64,000 nt of DNA from Kosmotoga olearia TBF 19.5.1 (GTDB lineage Bacteria > Thermotogota > Thermotogae > Petrotogales > Kosmotogaceae), in NCBI RefSeq assembly GCF_000023325.1, contig NC_012785.1, forward strand, positions 930,001 to 994,000, read 5' to 3'. This document shows positions 63,145-64,000 of this stretch, one piece after another. Each line of letters starts with the position of its first letter. Within the stretch, counting starts at the first letter, position 1. The translations under genes and the position numbers were made by a program. Under the pieces are notes generated by a model that had not been told where the DNA came from, searched no databases, and was given only the letters and a program-made list of their open reading frames with translations.

Positions 63145-64000
63145 TTTCCCACATCCTCAGTGAGATTTTCATACACTCCTTGTCCATAACTTTTTCAAAA
63201 GCCTTGTCGTATTCAGATACTGAGTAACTGTGCGTAACAAGCTTTGAATAAAGCTCATTTTCTATTCCAAGTTCTTCAAGTGCTTCAGCAAAATCGGGCA
63301 AGCTATATCCGAAGCTTCCGCTAACGACTATTTCCCTGTAATGTAGATGGAATGGATTTAATGTGAGCCTCTTATCCTTCGGGTAACCACCGAATAGTAG
63401 CAAACTCCCGCCATCCTGCATCAAATCCATGTACTGGAAAGGTTCATCTATGGTTGCGGCAATCACTACCATATCGTAGCCTTTTTCTTTAAGAGCATCA
63501 GGTTCCATGACATCAAGCCCCATATCTTTCAAAAAAGAAGCCCTCCACTCGAAAGGTTCTAAAATCCTGACAGATGTTCCCCTAACGCTTAAATAAATGG
63601 CAAAAAGCGTTCCCATAACTCCTCCACCAACTATCAGAACACGTTCGGGAACACCAAACTTTCTAACCGTACCAATTACGCACGCAAGAGGCTCTGCCAG
63701 TACTACCTGTTTTCCCGGTTTCTCTATCTTGAAAAGACCCCTCAAACTATGATTCGCAGGAACTGTTATGTACTGTGCAAAACAGCCGCTCGGAAGATAT
63801 GTCTTATTCTTACAAAGCTCGGGAAGCCCTTTTCTGCATTTTTCACAGACACCGCATTCACCGTACGGAGCGACCGCAACATAATCACCGACTTCGAGAT
63901 GTTCTACAAAAGCAGGTTTTTCCACGACAATTCCGTAACATTCGTGCCCCAGTATCGTTGGCGGTTTAAAAAGATGATGCCCTCGCAAAAAGGTTTTAAT
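63128..64000 (-). CDS. Zinc-dependent medium-chain alcohol/polyol dehydrogenase, 5' end outside window
   Basis: The open frame runs off the right edge; at least 290 residues are visible. The ends upstream of the first in-window start codon still read as this family (IKTFLRGHHLFKPPTILGHE), so the start lies outside. The catalytic-zinc Glu is in GHECYGIVVE and the structural zinc site is CGVCEKCRKGLPELC. The Rossmann motif is VLIVGGGVMGTLFAIYLSVR, followed by an acidic residue (LEPFEW) that favours NAD. Sorbitol, threonine or sugar-alcohol dehydrogenases are the nearest types. It is the first visible gene of the sugar operon. Confidence 0.92.
   Translation of the reverse strand: MKTFLRGHHLFKPPTILGHECYGIVVEKPAFVEHLEVGDYVAVAPYGECGVCEKCRKGLPELCKNKTYLPSGCFAQYITVPANHSLRGLFKIEKPGKQVVLAEPLACVIGTVRKFGVPERVLIVGGGVMGTLFAIYLSVRGTSVRILEPFEWRASFLKDMGLDVMEPDALKEKGYDMVVIAATIDEPFQYMDLMQDGGSLLLFGGYPKDKRLTLNPFHLHYREIVVSGSFGYSLPDFAEALEELGIENELYSKLVTHSYSVSEYDKAFEKVMDKECMKISLRMWENDEKA

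Overview
The window looks like a chromosomal segment of a thermophilic Thermotogota bacterium, most like Kosmotoga or Mesotoga. This is inferred from gene content: a Gram-positive-type PolC, an Rnf complex, an L-lactate dehydrogenase fermentation gene, sugar ABC uptake, a Clp/Hsp20/DnaK heat-shock cluster, many TTG/GTG starts and strong GAGGTGAT-type ribosome binding sites. GC content appears moderate, in the low forties by eye. No rRNA, convincing tRNA, IS transposase or CRISPR array is visible.

Layout. 1-5.9 kb (minus): a partial ArsB/NhaD-type permease, then the operon dnaK-hsp20-clpC read from a consensus promoter. 6.1-8.0 kb (plus): DUF47 regulator and PiT phosphate transporter. 8.0-18.7 kb (minus): an information-processing run transcribed as holB, ricT, tkt, rnc, ruvC, polC and a divergent beta-clamp-like gene. 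18.7-25.4 kb (plus): ndk, an rRNA methyltransferase, a Zn-phospholipase-C-like protein, glgD/glgC for glycogen, a small membrane protein and a secreted 5'-nucleotidase. 25.6-35.1 kb (plus): rnfCDGEAB, then dxr-rseP-ispG (isoprenoid MEP pathway plus intramembrane protease) and ldh.

35.11-35.46 kb holds the most unusual feature. It is a roughly 350-bp non-coding element, bounded by inverted CCGAGA-rich ends, with two oppositely oriented runs of 21-bp units. Each unit is a perfect or near-perfect 6-bp-stem hairpin with a three-base loop, nearly always GNA, and the stems differ from unit to unit while staying self-complementary. It has replaced the 3' end of ldh.

35.5-47.7 kb: a secreted DUF4384/PEGA protein, a DMT exporter, a two-component system, Tex, a barrel-only pyruvate-kinase homologue divergent from a CofE-like gene across a perfect palindrome, a cysteine-less HMA-like protein, a pilin-like protein, a DEAD-box helicase and a PAS-GGDEF cyclase. 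48.0-51.7 kb (plus): a tight three-gene cluster of opine dehydrogenase, cobalamin-binding mutase-like protein and D-Ala-D-Ala-ligase-type ATP-grasp enzyme, a candidate uncharacterised pathway. 51.7-54.2 kb (minus): two patatin relatives and rbgA. 54.3-64.0 kb (minus): a sugar uptake and oxidation operon (alcohol dehydrogenase, two permeases, binding protein, isomerase, NAD-kinase-like protein, Ldh2 dehydrogenase, ADP-ribosylglycohydrolase homologue, MFS carrier, MBL hydrolase).

Most genes overlap or abut their neighbours, so starts were chosen by ribosome-binding-site position. All functional calls rest on reading motifs in the translations; no database search was run.
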